From an uncultured Lachnospiraceae bacterium (GTDB taxonomy: Bacteria > Bacillota > Clostridia > Lachnospirales > Lachnospiraceae): 8,609 nucleotides of DNA. A program made the translations under genes and the position numbers. Under the pieces are notes generated by a model. It saw only the letters and a program-made list of their open reading frames with translations. It was not told where the DNA came from and made no database searches. Location of the stretch: positions 1 through 8,609 of the forward strand of contig CAMTBF010000123.1 in assembly GCA_947068385.1 (NCBI GenBank). The letters are read 5' to 3'. This document shows positions 1-6,012 of the stretch, in pieces; position 1 is the stretch's first letter, and each line of letters starts with the position of its first letter.

Positions 1-62
1 TCAGTTGGTAGAGCACCTGACTCTTAATCAGGGTGTCCAGGGTTCGAGCCCCTGGTGGCGCA
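1..62 (+). tRNA. tRNA-Lys (anticodon CTT), 5' end cut off by the window
   Basis: The window opens inside the D arm (TCAGTTGGTAGAGC). The anticodon stem pairs 16-20 with 28-32 around a seven-base loop (21-27) with anticodon CTT at 23-25, which reads the lysine codon AAG. The variable loop is five bases (33-37). The T stem pairs 38-42 with 50-54 around TTCGAGC. The 3' acceptor strand is 55-61 and A62 is the discriminator. About 11 bases of the 5' end (acceptor strand, two linker bases, start of the D stem) lie outside the window. CCA is not encoded, since CTG follows, so it must be added after transcription. Confidence 0.95.
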
Positions 63-66
63 CTGG

Positions 67-114
67 AAGGACTGTTTTTGAGGACATACGAGCCTTGGGG
101 ACGGTTCTTTTTTT
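67..114 (+). terminator. Intrinsic terminator of the tRNA-Lys transcript
   Basis: Bases 67-83 pair with 93-109 without interruption (17 pairs, seven of them G-U) around a nine-base loop at 84-92. A T-run at 108-114 overlaps the base of the stem. It starts four bases after the tRNA 3' end and lies upstream of the next promoter, as expected for the end of a tRNA transcription unit. The 3' arm contains CTTGGGGACGGTTCTT, a motif I recall as frequent between genes in Firmicutes. Five consecutive G-U pairs (76-80 with 96-100) weaken the middle of the stem. Confidence 0.75.
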
Positions 115-130
115 GCGTGCGGAATCGGGC

Positions 131-159
131 TTGAATTACCCCATCTTTTTTTGTATAAT
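131..159 (+). promoter_or_regulatory. Sigma-A-type promoter for the gene at 202
   Basis: A -35 element TTGAAT (131-136) and a perfect -10 element TATAAT (154-159) are separated by 17 bases. Transcription should start near 165-167, giving a leader of about 36 bases before the ATG at 202. The promoter follows the tRNA terminator, so it probably begins an independent unit that may extend through the XRE regulator ending at 4010. Confidence 0.85.
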
Positions 160-190
160 ATTCCAAACGGCCTAAAGGTGCCAGATGAAA

Positions 191-197
191 GGAAGGA
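191..197 (+). promoter_or_regulatory. Ribosome binding site fixing the start at 202
   Basis: GGAAGGA lies four bases before ATG 202. The same frame is open back to a TTG at 151, but that codon overlaps the -10 element and precedes the expected transcript start, so it cannot be the start when this promoter is used. Confidence 0.7.
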
Positions 198-201
198 AGA
201 G

Positions 202-1632
202 ATGAAAAAGATACGGAATATTGTGACGATAGTGTGCGCGCTGGCGGCAGCGGCTGCCCTGTGGATGCAGGCAGGGCCTCAGTTCCTGAAGTTCCAGGGA
301 GGAGCGGTCCCCCTGGGGCCGGAGGACGACCCGGCCCAGGCCCAGGGGGAGTACATATCCCGCGAGGTGGCGTATCCGGTGGCTGCCTACGTGGCGGAAT
401 ATTACTCCGGAGACCCGGACCGGGCGAAGGATTACGGATATGTGGTATATGATGCGGAGAGGAAGAGCTTTTTCTGCATCAAAGAGTCCGACCAGAGGGA
501 CGGGGACTACGCGAGCCTGCTGTACAATCTGGGGCTGATGGCAGAGCTGCGGGCCACAAAGGACATGACGCCTGCCGTGGTGGAGGGGTCCTTGGAGCTT
601 ATGGATCAGGCTGGCATAGACCGGGCCCTGGCGGCGCTGGAGGAGAGCGAGATCGTGAGCCTCTATTACGAGATGAGGAGCGACAGGTCCTATTACGAGT
701 CCTATGCCGATGCCTATTACGGGGATGAGTACGGCAAGGTGCTGGAGGAGATGGGCCAGGTGCTCTATGACGGGGCGGCACAGACGCAGTGGTACTGCAT
801 AGAGAGCGGAAGCGTGAATGGCCTGGCCATATCGGACATGTGGATCTGCATCCTGGCGGCGGGGCTGAGCGCGCTGATCGCCCTGGGCAGCCTGATTTCC
901 CTGTTCACCGGAGGCAAGGCCGGGAAGGGCGACAGGCCGGCGGATACTGCCAGCGCCATGGAGCGGCTCCTGTATGAGCAGCGGGGCTGGGTGGAGGAAT
1001 GGTGCCAGTACTGCCTGGGAAGGGCCAGCCGTTCCGCCTATATATCGGTAGCGATATGGGTGGTGCTCATGGGTGCCCTGGGCTTCTTCATCAAAATGCC
1101 GACGCAGAAGATTTTCGTCTTCTATCTGCCTTTAGGGCTGCTTCTGGGCGAGCTCACGGCGCTCTTTATCCTATGGGTGCAGAAGGGCCAGTCCAAGCCG
1201 AAGAAGATACTGAAGCGCATGGCGAAGCATATACGAAAGGCGTTCCCCGCCGCGCAGGCTCAGGAGGAGTTCGCGGAGGATTTCCTGAAGGCGGGAGAGG
1301 AATGGGCGTTCCGGGAGCGGAAGAAGGACTCCATGCTCTACGGGCGGCTGGGAGACCGGTACTGGAGCGCCTTCTGGGGCCATGGGGTCCCTACCATAGT
1401 GGACGTGTCGAAGCTGGACCGGGTGGAGCCGGAGACCATTTCCGGTTCCGTGCGCAGCGGCAAGGTGCGGGTGTCCTACGAGTCCTATGTGGCCAAGTTC
1501 TACTACCAGGGCACTGCCCTCTGGGACAATGCGGATAAAGCGTTCTCGTTCCAGACCCTGTCCGGCAGGGCCGGATTCCTGGCGCTGGCCGTGAAGAAGG
1601 GCGTGGACGGCGTGAAGATAAGGGAGTCGTAG
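202..1632 (+). CDS. Unrecognised four-helix membrane protein with a large extracytoplasmic domain
   Basis: I do not recognise this family and propose no function. The 476-residue product begins with KKIR and a hydrophobic helix (about 6-22), consistent with N-in topology and either an anchor or an uncleaved signal. Residues 23-209 should be outside the cell, followed by a helix at about 210-235, a cytoplasmic loop at 236-279, helices at about 280-297 and 304-326, and a basic then mixed cytoplasmic tail (327-476, starting KKGQSKPKK in essence). The outer domain has an acidic Pro/Gly linker (36-49), two cysteines in similar aromatic-Cys-Ile contexts (C92, C199) and a tyrosine-rich stretch with eight Tyr between 155 and 177. 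The inner loop holds a CxxC (C268, C271). It is first behind the 131-159 promoter and 78 bases ahead of the phosphatase gene. Coding looks intact and base composition resembles its neighbours. Confidence 0.85.
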   Translation: MKKIRNIVTIVCALAAAAALWMQAGPQFLKFQGGAVPLGPEDDPAQAQGEYISREVAYPVAAYVAEYYSGDPDRAKDYGYVVYDAERKSFFCIKESDQRDGDYASLLYNLGLMAELRATKDMTPAVVEGSLELMDQAGIDRALAALEESEIVSLYYEMRSDRSYYESYADAYYGDEYGKVLEEMGQVLYDGAAQTQWYCIESGSVNGLAISDMWICILAAGLSALIALGSLISLFTGGKAGKGDRPADTASAMERLLYEQRGWVEEWCQYCLGRASRSAYISVAIWVVLMGALGFFIKMPTQKIFVFYLPLGLLLGELTALFILWVQKGQSKPKKILKRMAKHIRKAFPAAQAQEEFAEDFLKAGEEWAFRERKKDSMLYGRLGDRYWSAFWGHGVPTIVDVSKLDRVEPETISGSVRSGKVRVSYESYVAKFYYQGTALWDNADKAFSFQTLSGRAGFLALAVKKGVDGVKIRES

Positions 1633-1649
1633 GATGCGTTCCAGGCAGC

Positions 1650-1675
1650 GGGGAGGGCCGAAGGCCCTGGCTCCC
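1650..1675 (+). other. GC-rich intergenic hairpin without a T-run
   Basis: AGGGCC (1654-1659) pairs perfectly with GGCCCT (1663-1668) around a GAA loop, and flanking GGGG (1650-1653) can pair with TCCC (1672-1675) past a bulge at 1669-1671. There is no T-run, so it is not a standard terminator. It could stabilise or process the mRNA, or be chance in GC-rich DNA. Confidence 0.35.
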
Positions 1676-1710
1676 GGTGACGGCATGGATGAGCGGGAAG
1701 GGGTACAAGG

Positions 1711-2340
1711 GTGGAGATATATCTATTCAGGCACGGGGAGACGGATTGGAATAAGGAGCGCAGGCTCCAGGGGCACAGCGACATCCCGCTGAACACCTTC
1801 GGCAGGGAGCTGGCGGTGGAGACTGCCAAAGCCCTGGACGGCCTGCCCTTTGACAGGGCTTTCAGCTCTCCCTTGAAGAGGGCCTTCGAGACGGCGCAGA
1901 TTCTCCTGGCGGGCCGGGAGGTGCCCCTGGAGACGGACGAGCGGCTGATGGAGATGGGCTTTGGCGACTGCGAGGGCGGGGCCTTCGACCTGCCGAAGAC
2001 GGATCCGGAGCATCCGCTCTACGACTTCTTTTGCAGGCCCCAGCTCTTTTCGCCCCGGGGCGGCGCGGAGTCCTTCGGGGAGGCGCAGGCCAGGGGGCTG
2101 GCGTTCCTGCAGGAGAGGATTCTCCCGCTGGAGGGGAGCTGCAGCCGTGTCCTGATCGTAGCCCACGGCGCGTTCAACAGATGCCTTCTGAGCGCCATCG
2201 GGGAGATCCCGCTGGAGAAGTTCTGGGAGATAGGACTGCCTAACTGCGCGGCCTCCATCCTGTCGCTGGAGGGCGGGAGGTTCCGCATCCTGGAGCTGGG
2301 GAAGGTCTATTACGGGACGCCGGTGAACGCCAGGCCCTGA
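1711..2340 (+). CDS. Histidine phosphatase superfamily protein (phosphoglycerate-mutase-like)
   Basis: The protein has 209 residues, typical of small soluble members of this superfamily (CobC, PhoE and GpmB-like enzymes). They remove phosphate from small molecules through a phosphohistidine intermediate in the cytoplasm. The catalytic LFRHGETDWN motif is at the N terminus, with R7 and the nucleophile H8. Further expected residues are R57 in SSPLKRAFETA, the acid/base candidate E81 in LMEMGFGDCEG, and H152 in LIVAHG. The substrate cannot be read from sequence: alpha-ribazole phosphate, phosphoglycerate or a general phosphomonoester are all possible, and no cobalamin gene is nearby. The start is GTG 1711, chosen because GAAGGGG lies seven to eight bases upstream and the RHG motif follows at the usual distance. 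The gene is 78 bases after the membrane protein gene and 70 before tatD, so it is probably cotranscribed with both. Confidence 0.92.
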   Translation: MEIYLFRHGETDWNKERRLQGHSDIPLNTFGRELAVETAKALDGLPFDRAFSSPLKRAFETAQILLAGREVPLETDERLMEMGFGDCEGGAFDLPKTDPEHPLYDFFCRPQLFSPRGGAESFGEAQARGLAFLQERILPLEGSCSRVLIVAHGAFNRCLLSAIGEIPLEKFWEIGLPNCAASILSLEGGRFRILELGKVYYGTPVNARP

Positions 2341-2366
2341 ACGGGAGCGGTGCCGCCGGAAAGGGA

Positions 2367-2388
2367 GGCGCAGCCCGGGGGCTTCGCC
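2367..2388 (+). other. GC-rich hairpin upstream of the TatD gene
   Basis: Bases 2367-2375 pair with 2380-2388 (eight pairs and one C-T mismatch) around a CGGG loop. It ends 12 bases before the AGGAG ribosome binding site at 2401. No T-run follows, so it is not a terminator. A role in RNA stability or translation is possible but unproven. Confidence 0.35.
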
Positions 2389-2410
2389 GCTATGACTGCA
2401 AGGAGAGGAT

Positions 2411-3202
2411 ATGACAGAGCTGACGGATATTTTTGACACACATGCCCATTATGACGACAAGGCCTTCGACGACGACAGGGAGGCCCTGCTGGCCGGCCTG
2501 CCGGGGCATGGCATCACAAGGGTAGTGAACGTGGGGGCCAGCCTGGCCTCCTGCAGGCGCACCATGGCGTTGACGGAAAAGCATGATTTCATATACGGCG
2601 CGATAGGCATCCACCCCAGCGGGACGGCGGAGCTGGAGCAGGAGGGCGCCTGGCAGAGCCTGCGGGAGCTGTATGGGACGGAAAAGTGCGTGGCCGTCGG
2701 GGAGATCGGGCTGGACTATTACTGGGACGAGCCGGAGCGGGAGATCCAGAAGAAATGGTTCGCCCGCCAGCTGGACCTGGCCAGGGAGCTGGGGCTGCCG
2801 GTCATCATCCACTCCAGGGACGCGGCCAGGGACACGGTGGACATCATGAAGGCGGAGAGGGCCGGGGAAATCGGCGGTGTGGTTCACTGTTTTTCCTATA
2901 CGAAGGAGACGGCCAGGACATTTCTGGACATGGGGTTCTTCTTCGGCATAGGGGGCGTACTGACCTTTCAAAACGCCAAGAAGCTGAGGGAGGCGGTGGA
3001 GTACATTCCGCTGGAGCGCATCGTCCTGGAGACGGACTGCCCCTATCTGGCCCCGGTGCCCTACAGGGGGAAGCGCAACAGCTCCCTGTACCTGCCCTAT
3101 GTGGCGGAGGCCCTGGCCCGGATAAAGGGGATTGGCGAGGAGGAGGCGCGCAGGGCCGCCTGGGAGAACTCCGTCAGGCTCTACCGCATGGAAGGCCTGT
3201 GA
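2411..3202 (+). CDS. TatD family metal-dependent hydrolase (DNase-like)
   Basis: The 263-residue length is normal for TatD/YcfH/YabD proteins, which are cytoplasmic TIM-barrel hydrolases of the amidohydrolase superfamily. E. coli TatD has metal-dependent 3'-5' exonuclease activity and is linked to DNA repair and fragmentation; the role of Firmicute paralogues is less settled. All metal-ligand positions are visible: H11 and H13 in DTHAHYDD, E98 in VGEIGLDYYWD, H134 in VIIHSRDA, H159 in VVHCFSYT, and D209 in LETDCPYLAPVPYRGKRN. GIHPS (66-70) is also characteristic. ATG 2411 is preceded by AGGAG at 2401-2405 with five bases between. It lies 70 bases after the phosphatase gene and 38 before the DUF2975 gene. 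In many Firmicutes this gene sits near metG and ksgA; neither is present here. Naming it tatD or yabD specifically would need a phylogeny. Confidence 0.96.
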   Translation: MTELTDIFDTHAHYDDKAFDDDREALLAGLPGHGITRVVNVGASLASCRRTMALTEKHDFIYGAIGIHPSGTAELEQEGAWQSLRELYGTEKCVAVGEIGLDYYWDEPEREIQKKWFARQLDLARELGLPVIIHSRDAARDTVDIMKAERAGEIGGVVHCFSYTKETARTFLDMGFFFGIGGVLTFQNAKKLREAVEYIPLERIVLETDCPYLAPVPYRGKRNSSLYLPYVAEALARIKGIGEEEARRAAWENSVRLYRMEGL

Positions 3203-3205
3203 TTG

Positions 3206-3224
3206 CAGGGAAAGAGCCGCCCTG
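3206..3224 (+). other. Short hairpin between the TatD and DUF2975 genes
   Basis: CAGGG (3206-3210) pairs with CCCTG (3220-3224) around a nine-base loop, four bases after the TatD stop. It is only five pairs with no T-run, and may be chance. Confidence 0.2.
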
Positions 3225-3240
3225 GAGCGCGAGGTGGAGA

Positions 3241-3711
3241 ATGGAAGCGAAGAAGCTGCAGAGGAAAAAGAAGGACCTGACCATGTGGACGAAATATCTG
3301 CTGGATTTCATGTTTTATTCCGGAATCCTGGTAACGGCCACGCTGCCCTTTACCGTCAGGCAGATCGGGAAAGTGTTCCCCCATATGACGGAGCATTACG
3401 CGGAGACGGTGACCATCTATTTTGTGCTGGGCGTCGCGGCGCTGGCATTGATCCGGGAGCTGCGGCGGATCTTCCGGACAGTCCTCAGGGAAGACTGCTT
3501 CGTGCAGGAGAATGTGGACAGCCTGGGGAGGATGGGGAACTGGAGCTTCTTCATCGCGGGGATGTCGGTGGTGCGCTGCGTCGTCTACATGACCGTGGCC
3601 ATGGGGGTGGTGATATTGGTGTTCGTGATCGCCGGGCTGTTCAGCAAGGTGCTGGCCTGCGTGTTCCAGGAGGCCGTGCGCTATAAGCTGGAGAACGACC
3701 TGACAATCTGA
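3241..3711 (+). CDS. DUF2975 domain membrane protein
   Basis: The product has 156 residues with a basic N terminus and about four hydrophobic helices (roughly 16-39, 55-72, 100-118 and 119-140). The segment after helix 2, CFVQENVDSLGRMG (86-99), matches the conserved FVxxNVxxLxxxG stretch typical of DUF2975. The function of this family is unknown. It is usually paired with a small YozG-like XRE regulator, as in the B. subtilis yoaS/yozG pair, and the next gene here is exactly that. ATG 3241 is chosen because GAGGTGG (3231-3237) sits three bases upstream and because the helix layout fits. The frame happens to stay open far back into tatD, but in that stretch it only shadows tatD codons. The pairing suggests a membrane sensor or modulator for the regulator, which is inference. 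Confidence 0.85.
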   Translation: MEAKKLQRKKKDLTMWTKYLLDFMFYSGILVTATLPFTVRQIGKVFPHMTEHYAETVTIYFVLGVAALALIRELRRIFRTVLREDCFVQENVDSLGRMGNWSFFIAGMSVVRCVVYMTVAMGVVILVFVIAGLFSKVLACVFQEAVRYKLENDLTI

Positions 3712-3767
3712 CTCGGGCTTCGGCAGGCAAACGGGAACAGGCGGCACAGGGGAAATGCGGGAGGACG

Positions 3768-3785
3768 GGCGTGCAAAGGCGCGCC
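3768..3785 (+). other. Hairpin abutting the ribosome binding site of the XRE gene
   Basis: GGCGTGC (3768-3774) pairs with GCGCGCC (3779-3785), seven pairs including one U-G, around an AAAG loop. The ribosome binding site AGGGGTG begins at the next base (3786). Its position could modulate ribosome access, but no competing structure that would sequester the site is apparent. Confidence 0.4.
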
Positions 3786-3797
3786 AGGGGTGCGGGT

Positions 3798-4010
3798 ATG
3801 GGAATCGTAGTGAATCTGGACGTGATGATGGCGAAGCGCAAGATGAGCCTGACGGAGCTGGCAGGGGAGGTGGACATCACCCTGGCCAATCTCTCCATCC
3901 TGAAGAACAACAAGGCCAAGGCCGTGCGCTTCACCACGCTGGAGGCCATCTGCAAGGCGCTCTCCTGCCAGCCGGGGGACATCCTGGAGTATGTGGAGGA
4001 TGAGGAGTAG
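3798..4010 (+). CDS. Small XRE/Cro-CI family transcriptional regulator, YozG-like
   Basis: This 70-residue protein is little more than one helix-turn-helix domain. It starts MGIVVNLDVMMAKRKMSLTE and continues with a recognition region (DITLANLSILKNNKAKAVRF) and the hallmark ending TTLEAICKALSCQPGDILEY. This is the compact HTH_26/YozG-type XRE layout; members bind DNA as dimers and accompany DUF2975 proteins. ATG 3798 is preferred over an in-frame ATG at 3771: AGGGGTG (3786-3792) is five bases upstream, 3771 lies inside a hairpin, and the family begins shortly before VNLDVMMAKRKM. It follows the DUF2975 gene by 86 bases with no promoter seen between, so cotranscription is likely. It is 150 bases upstream of the first ABC gene, whose promoter it might control; that is inference. 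Confidence 0.92.
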   Translation: MGIVVNLDVMMAKRKMSLTELAGEVDITLANLSILKNNKAKAVRFTTLEAICKALSCQPGDILEYVEDEE

Positions 4011-4023
4011 GGGCATCCGGATT

Positions 4024-4046
4024 TTATAAAAAGTTTAGCATTATAA
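4024..4046. promoter_or_regulatory. Paired TTATAA boxes upstream of the ABC promoter
   Basis: Two copies of the self-palindrome TTATAA (4024-4029 and 4041-4046) lie 17 bases centre to centre, in an AT-rich patch unlike the GC-rich surroundings. The second ends 13 bases before the -35 element at 4060. It may be an upstream promoter element or a regulator operator, with the adjacent XRE protein a candidate, or merely AT-rich spacer. Confidence 0.3.
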
Positions 4047-4059
4047 CCCCTCCCCTCTA

Positions 4060-4089
4060 TTGACGCTATCGCCGGAGTGGGGGTACAAT
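4060..4089 (+). promoter_or_regulatory. Sigma-A-type promoter for the ABC exporter operon
   Basis: TTGACG (4060-4065) and TACAAT (4084-4089) are separated by 18 bases and are each one base from consensus. Transcription should start near 4096, leaving a leader of about 65 bases before ATG 4161. This lets the exporter genes be expressed independently of the upstream cluster. Confidence 0.75.
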
Positions 4090-4098
4090 ATATATCTG

Positions 4099-4113
4099 TG
4101 GCGTCAGGCGCCA
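4099..4113 (+). other. Hairpin at the start of the ABC exporter leader
   Basis: TGGCG (4099-4103) pairs perfectly with CGCCA (4109-4113) around a TCAGG loop, within a few bases of the predicted transcript start. It could protect the 5' end of the mRNA. It is short, and no T-run or alternative fold that would make it an attenuator is visible. Confidence 0.3.
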
Positions 4114-4160
4114 GGCTTTCAAAAGGATTTTTCGAAACGGTCAAGGGGTGCAAAAGGCAT

Positions 4161-5939
4161 ATGAAACAAAAGAAATTTTCTCTGCTTCCATATATACTGT
4201 CCTACAAATGGTACTATCTGGGGGGCGTCATCGTCCTGCTGCTGGTGGACCTGGCGAACCTGTACATCCCTCAGTACACCGGGGAGATCATCGACGGGCT
4301 GACCGCGGGGACCCTTGCCTATGAGGGCGTGCTGGGGCTGGTGTTCCGGCTGTTCTTGGCAGGGGCCGTGATGGCTTTGGGGCGGTTCGGCTGGAGGTTT
4401 TTCATCTTCGGCGCGGCCCGGGGGATTGAGTACAAGCTGCGCAACGACATGTTCGGGCATCTGGAGACTTTGTCCGCCCGGTATTTCAACAGCCACAAGA
4501 CGGGCGACCTGATGGCCCGGTTCACCAACGATCTGCAGGCCATCCGTATGGCCGTGGGCATGGCGGTGGTGACGGTGTTCGACGCGGTGGTGATGACGGC
4601 CATGGTGCTGGTGAAGATGGTGGTCTATGTGGACTTCCAGATGACGCTTCTGGCCTTGGTGCCTATGATCTTGATTTCCATAGGCTGCTATTTCTACGGA
4701 ATCGAGGCGAAGAAGCGCCAGACCAAAAGGCAGGAGGCTTTCTCCAACCTGTCGGACAAGGTGCAGGAGAGCCTGGCGGGGGTGCGGGTGCTGAAGGCTT
4801 TCGTCCAGGAGGAGGAAGACTTCAAGGCCTTCGAGAAGGCCAGCAAAAACAGCATGGAGAAGAACCTGTCTGTGGTGAAGCTGCGGGCAGTGTTCGGCCC
4901 TGCGCTGGACACGGTCATAGGCATCAGCCTTTTGATGACATTGCTGTTCGGCGGGCGGCTGGTGCTGGCAGGGACCATCTCCATCGGGAAGTTCGTGGCT
5001 TTCAATTCCTACATCGGCATGCTGGTGTGGCCCATGATCGCCTGCGGCGACTGCATCAACAACTTTTCCCAGGCGGCAGCGGCGTTCCAGAGGATCGCTG
5101 CCATCTTCCGGGAGGAGCCGGACATCGTAGACAAGGCTCCGGCCTCCCTGGCGGGAAAGGACGTACATATCAAAGGGGACATCACCTTGAAGAACCTGAC
5201 CTTTACCTATCCGGACGGGGAGACGCCGGTGCTGAAGGACGTGAGCCTCCATGTGGAGGCGGGGGAGATGCTGGGCATCCTGGGCCGGACGGGCAGCGGA
5301 AAGTCCAGCCTGGCGGATCTCCTTCTGCGGGTCTACGACTGCGAGGAGGGGGCGCTGCTTGTGGACGGCAGGCCGATTACGGATTTCCCTCTGGCTGTGC
5401 TCCACAGGGACATGGCCTATGTGCCCCAGGACAATTTCCTTTTCTCGGATACCTTGGAGGAGAACATCGCCTTTGGGCTGGAGCAGCGGATCAGCGACCA
5501 CCCGGAGCTGCGCTCCAGCATCCGGAAAGCGGCCCGGGCCGCCTGCATCCATGACAATATCGTGGAGTTCCCGGACGAGTACAGGACGCTGGTGGGCGAG
5601 CGGGGCGTGACCCTGTCAGGGGGCCAGAAGCAGCGCAGCTCCATCGCCCGGGCGCTGCTGATGGACGCTTCGGTGCTGATCTTGGACGATTCCCTGTCGG
5701 CGGTGGACACGGACACGGAGGAGCAGATCCTGGAGAACCTGATGGAGCTGCGCAAGGGAAAGACTACGATTGTAGTCGCGCACCGAATCTCCACCCTGCA
5801 GAAAGCGAACCATATCGCGGTGCTGACGGAGGGGGAGCTGACGGAGTACGGCACCCACGAGGAGCTCCTGGAGCTGGGCGGCTTCTATGCGCATATCTAT
5901 GAGAAGCAGCAGCTGGAGCAGGAGCTGACGGCAATTTAG
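4161..5939 (+). CDS. ABC exporter half-transporter with a degenerate catalytic site (heterodimer subunit 1)
   Basis: The 592-residue protein has an exporter membrane domain (six helices within about 17-305) followed by an ATPase domain (about 341-592). Visible motifs are the A-loop Y350, Walker A GRTGSGKS (375-382), Q-loop Q423, signature LSGGQ (485-489), Walker B VLILD (505-509) and switch His H541. The residue after Walker B is Asp (D510), not the catalytic Glu, while the signature is canonical. This matches the degenerate-site partner of heterodimeric exporters such as BmrC/BmrD, LmrC/LmrD and TM287/288, usually involved in drug, lipid or peptide efflux; the substrate here is unknown. ATG 4161 is preferred because the in-frame GTG at 4077 lies between the -35 and -10 elements. 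Purine-rich sites at 4143-4148 and 4152-4157 precede it. The partner gene begins 73 bases downstream. Confidence 0.95.
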   Translation: MKQKKFSLLPYILSYKWYYLGGVIVLLLVDLANLYIPQYTGEIIDGLTAGTLAYEGVLGLVFRLFLAGAVMALGRFGWRFFIFGAARGIEYKLRNDMFGHLETLSARYFNSHKTGDLMARFTNDLQAIRMAVGMAVVTVFDAVVMTAMVLVKMVVYVDFQMTLLALVPMILISIGCYFYGIEAKKRQTKRQEAFSNLSDKVQESLAGVRVLKAFVQEEEDFKAFEKASKNSMEKNLSVVKLRAVFGPALDTVIGISLLMTLLFGGRLVLAGTISIGKFVAFNSYIGMLVWPMIACGDCINNFSQAAAAFQRIAAIFREEPDIVDKAPASLAGKDVHIKGDITLKNLTFTYPDGETPVLKDVSLHVEAGEMLGILGRTGSGKSSLADLLLRVYDCEEGALLVDGRPITDFPLAVLHRDMAYVPQDNFLFSDTLEENIAFGLEQRISDHPELRSSIRKAARAACIHDNIVEFPDEYRTLVGERGVTLSGGQKQRSSIARALLMDASVLILDDSLSAVDTDTEEQILENLMELRKGKTTIVVAHRISTLQKANHIAVLTEGELTEYGTHEELLELGGFYAHIYEKQQLEQELTAI

Positions 5940-5999
5940 AATAACCGGAGAAGCCGAAGGGACTTTACCCTTTAGAGCTATTGCGCAGCGATTTTAAGT

Positions 6000-6005
6000 A
6001 GGAGG
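6000..6005 (+). promoter_or_regulatory. Consensus ribosome binding site of the second ABC gene
   Basis: AGGAGG is a perfect anti-16S match, seven bases before ATG 6013. It is stronger than the site of the first ABC gene, which may help balance production of the two subunits. Confidence 0.85.
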
Positions 6006-6012
6006 ATTTCAG

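Noticed and set aside
151..201. In-frame TTG start giving 17 extra residues on the first membrane protein
   Set aside because: The TTG overlaps the -10 element and precedes the expected transcription start; ATG 202 has a good ribosome binding site.
1723..2439. Minus-strand open frame (238 codons) opposite the phosphatase gene
   Set aside because: Low-complexity Arg/Leu/Gln/Pro product opposite a gene with all catalytic residues present.
2570..2597. Promoter-like TTGACG and TATACG, 16 bases apart, inside the TatD gene
   Set aside because: The -10 match is poor, the spacing is short, and it lies within conserved coding sequence with no gene start nearby.
2686..3711. A TatD-DUF2975 overlapping or fused gene, because the DUF2975 frame stays open back to 2686
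   Set aside because: The upstream part is a Gly/Arg-rich off-frame reading of tatD. The DUF2975 gene has its own ATG and ribosome binding site at 3241.
4077..4160. In-frame GTG start giving 28 extra residues on the first ABC protein, and a possible leader peptide like BmrB
   Set aside because: GTG 4077 is inside the promoter. A GTG at 4098 is in frame with the ABC gene, so it would be an extension rather than a separate leader peptide, and no ribosome binding site precedes it.
4119..5552. Long open frame on the minus strand (477 codons) opposite the first ABC gene
   Set aside because: It mirrors a gene with all ABC motifs. The translation is rich in His, Gln, Arg and Pro with no domain, as expected from GC-biased codons read in antisense.
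5957..5972. AAGGG/CCCTT hairpin between the two ABC genes
   Set aside because: Only five pairs with no T-run; not a credible terminator or attenuator between subunits that must be made together.
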